Below, one piece after another: positions 9,113-10,303 of a stretch of DNA of 10,303 bases. Positions within the stretch are counted from its first letter, which is position 1, and every line of letters begins with the position of its first letter. The position numbers and the translations under genes were made by a program. The DNA lies in NCBI GenBank assembly GCA_004369085.1, contig ML210195.1, positions 36,386 through 46,688 on the forward strand. Reading direction: 5' to 3'. This stretch comes from Coprinopsis marcescibilis (Eukaryota; Basidiomycota; Agaricomycetes; Agaricales; Psathyrellaceae). The notes under the pieces are model-generated. The model was given only the letters and a program-made list of their open reading frames with translations. It made no database searches and was not told where the DNA came from.

Positions 9113-9585
9113 TTAGTTATCACCTTTGTGTTCGCTCACATCATTTGAGACAGCATTACTGCCATCCTCTGTGCCCACTTTTCCACTAATGCAATGCTTC
9201 AGATTGCGCATTTAGTGATAAAGCTTGTCCTGCCGTCCATGGAATATTTCATAAAGGGTGGAAGAGTTGGAGCAAAGGGTAGCCATCATGAAGTTGGCAT
9301 CATTCATAGAGATCGATTGCTGGGAGATGGAATTTGAAAACAAAGCAAGAGGAAGAATGAAGTGCGTCCGTGGGACTTGAAGGAATGTTGGAGACAATAA
9401 TTGAGGGCAGTCGAGCACTGAAAAACACAAATTGCCAGAGACAGAGGCAAATTTTTGCACATGTACATACAAAGCGGCCCCATAGAGCATTTCTGCGATA
9501 TTGTATCCATAAAAGAGCTTGGGCGGCAGGTACCTAGGTCAAATTTGGCACGACCATCGCAAAGGGAGATGAGAGGAGGATCCAA
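9113..9585 (-). pseudogene. Possible decayed coding segment inside the transposon, unknown protein
   Basis: On the minus strand, a frame from about 9585 (PPLISLCDGRAKFDLGT) breaks near 9535. A neighbouring frame then continues as LPPKLFYGYNIAEMLYGAAL and ALFSNSISQQSISMNDANFM, ending at TAA (9212). Reading past that single stop, the same frame stays open 32 more codons, with a hydrophilic tail ending SEHKGDN, to a second TAA at 9113. The composition and acidic, serine-containing tail look like a real C-terminus, so this may be a broken transposon gene or a captured host fragment. I do not recognise it, and chance openness cannot be excluded. Confidence 0.33.
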
Positions 9586-9616
9586 GACGAACGTCCTCAG
9601 GGCACCAACATGTACA

Positions 9617-9745
9617 CATTATGATCGAACCTCACTGGTGACTAAACATTTTCGGCCCTTAAAAGATCAGACCTTTGCTGAAATTTTGGCCCTTCTGTCC
9701 GCAGAAAGATCAGACATCCCCCCTTTTCAAGCACCGATTCCGTCT
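9617..9745 (+). repeat. Right subterminal motif cluster of the transposon
   Basis: It holds GATCGAACCTC near 9622, TTTTCGGCCC near 9650, GGCCCTTCTGTCCGCAG near 9688, two AGATCAGAC words, CCCCCCTTTTCAA at 9718-9730 and CGTCTGCATC near 9740. The C-run motif and the GATCGAACCTC motif have the same orientation as in the left cluster, rather than mirroring it. Confidence 0.6.
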
Positions 9746-9751
9746 GCATCA

Positions 9752-9785
9752 GGATCGGACATATCTAGTAGTATTGGGGGGTCCT
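9752..9785 (-). repeat. Right terminal inverted repeat
   Basis: Read on the minus strand it is AGGACCCCCC, 15 diverged bases, then GTCCGATCC. It is the mate of 8770-8803. Confidence 0.85.
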
Positions 9786-9793
9786 GTTTGGTT
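9786..9793. repeat. Target-site duplication, right copy
   Basis: GTTTGGTT is identical to 8762-8769. On the minus strand it reads through as part of the codons for K-P-N of the interrupted gene, in the same frame as the left copy. Confidence 0.88.
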
Positions 9794-9998
9794 TCATATC
9801 ATCCTGCTCCTGCCAAATTCTGTTGAGTATGGAAAGGACCTGAGGTGTACTTTCAGAGCAATAGCATTTTCCCCAGCCAACTGGAACCCCGCAGGCCCAC
9901 TGTACCATTTGAATGCAATAGACTGACTGCGCACGGAAAGTATGATTGACTTCATTTCCTGGAGTGTCCCTGTTACGACGCAAGGCGAGTAGTACGCC

Positions 9999-10303
9999 TT
10001 AGTTGTCGAGTGATAGTTGACGATAGAGTTGGGACGATAGATCGTCTAGACAAGCAAGTGGTTCGAGAGAGTCAAGACGAACTAACGTCAAGACGATTGA
10101 GTTTCTGAAGTGTTTGAAGAAGACAATCCGTCGACAAGAAGACTAACAAAAGTCTTATTCGTTAACTATCGAGTTTACAAAAGAGAAACGAGATCAAAAC
10201 TAATCTACAAATACCTATTTAGGTAAGTATTTATACATAATCCTTATCCCTTATCGGTCTTATCGATAAGTTCCTTCCGTTATCATACTATAAATAAGAA
10301 AAA
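9999..10303. mobile_element. AT-rich sequence of new character, possibly the start of an LTR
   Basis: The KDZ-type reading frame ends abruptly near 9998, and base composition shifts to AT-rich from there to the window end. A TG at 10004 could be an LTR start. The sequence holds small repeats (GTCAAGACGA at 10071 and 10087; GACGATAG at 10019 and 10033), a perfect palindrome CTTATCGATAAG (10259-10270), and a TATA-box-like TATAAATAAG close to the end. Together these resemble a fungal LTR promoter region. The second LTR, primer-binding site and target duplication lie outside the window, so this is tentative. An intron or flanking DNA is the alternative. Confidence 0.35.

Larger units (their letters stand above)
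8770..9785. mobile_element. 1016-bp DNA transposon, probably non-autonomous, hAT-like by its 8-bp duplication
   Basis: Both ends begin AGGACCCCCC. After this each end has 15 unlike bases and then an identical GTCCGATCC, giving 34-bp imperfect inverted repeats with the same spacing at 8770-8803 and 9752-9785. An exact 8-bp duplication GTTTGGTT flanks the element. It interrupts a gene whose frame is restored by its removal, which independently fixes both borders. Inside each end are repeated short motifs, while the middle (about 8990-9600) carries a possible decayed open frame on the minus strand. The length is far too short for a full hAT transposase (usually 600 or more residues), so it would need transposase from another copy. 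Superfamily assignment rests on duplication length only; a KDZ/Zisupton or P-like source is possible. Confidence 0.85.
8333..9998 (-). pseudogene. KDZ-type transposase-like gene (CxC5/CxC6-associated type), 5'-truncated and split by a transposon
   Basis: The coding sequence is in two pieces on the minus strand. The upstream piece (about 9998 to 9786, ~71 codons) carries NHTFRAQSVYC and WACGVPVGWGKCYCSESTPQ. The downstream piece (8761 to the TAG at 8333-8335, ~142 codons) carries NYLAYDNACDLLHHI, then STKFIVDLWHYIGHRATDNL, WCNPAPIDGSQPDL and ETAEQLNSWIAWYESQLRQM. These motifs match my memory of fungal proteins annotated with CxC5/CxC6 clusters linked to KDZ transposases. The YDNAC and AEQLNSW acidic motifs are candidate catalytic or relic RNase-H-like residues, which is an inference. 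Between the pieces sits a 1016-bp insert. Excision with one target copy joins ...DDMKPN to YLAYDN in frame. With the insert, the upstream piece stops at TAG shortly inside it. The N-terminal part, including any cysteine clusters, is missing: the frame meets TAA near 9998 where AT-rich sequence starts. Downstream of the breaks the frame has no lesions, so inactivation looks fairly recent. Confidence 0.75.

Noticed and set aside
1..10303. CRISPR arrays, bacterial operons, riboswitches, rRNA, phage or virus genes
   Set aside because: No regularly spaced repeats, ribosome-binding sites or family motifs of these kinds were seen. The introns and transposons indicate a fungal nuclear genome.

Overview
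The window looks like a gene-poor, decaying stretch of a filamentous basidiomycete chromosome, probably Agaricomycete. Three things point there. The one recognisable host gene relic keeps seven introns of only 48-56 nt with fungal-type splice and branch sites. One transposon protein resembles the CxC5/CxC6-associated KDZ type that I know mainly from mushroom-forming fungi. There is no bacterial-style operon structure or Shine-Dalgarno pattern. I found no intact gene whose function can be named. Homology statements come from memory of protein families; no search was run.

Layout. Positions 1-120 may be the last exon of a minus-strand gene whose stop codon is the first three bases. Positions 121-1050 hold no supportable gene, but 331-444 is one copy of a diverged repeat whose partner lies at 6755-6868. 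Positions ~1050-2935 (+) are a broken copy of the central part of COG3 (conserved oligomeric Golgi complex subunit 3), with retained introns, frameshifts and in-frame stops. Positions 2936-7230 are about 4.3 kb with no convincing gene. Around 7232-7910 is an open but doubtful coding region containing a diverged tandem duplication.

The last 2.3 kb is a nest of mobile DNA. A block rich in TTCAG/CTGAA motifs (8024-8282) lies just downstream of a minus-strand KDZ-type transposase-like gene. That gene is cut in two by a 1016-bp DNA transposon (8770-9785) with 34-bp imperfect terminal inverted repeats and a perfect 8-bp target duplication. Removing the insert and one duplication copy rejoins the reading frame exactly. 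The 5' side of the KDZ-type gene is itself cut off near 9998 by AT-rich sequence that may be the start of an LTR.

The parts do not form a pathway. The window reads as a history: loss of a COG3 copy, then repeated transposon-in-transposon insertion. The best-supported new observation is the 1016-bp element, with its repeat architecture and possible captured or decayed coding segment.
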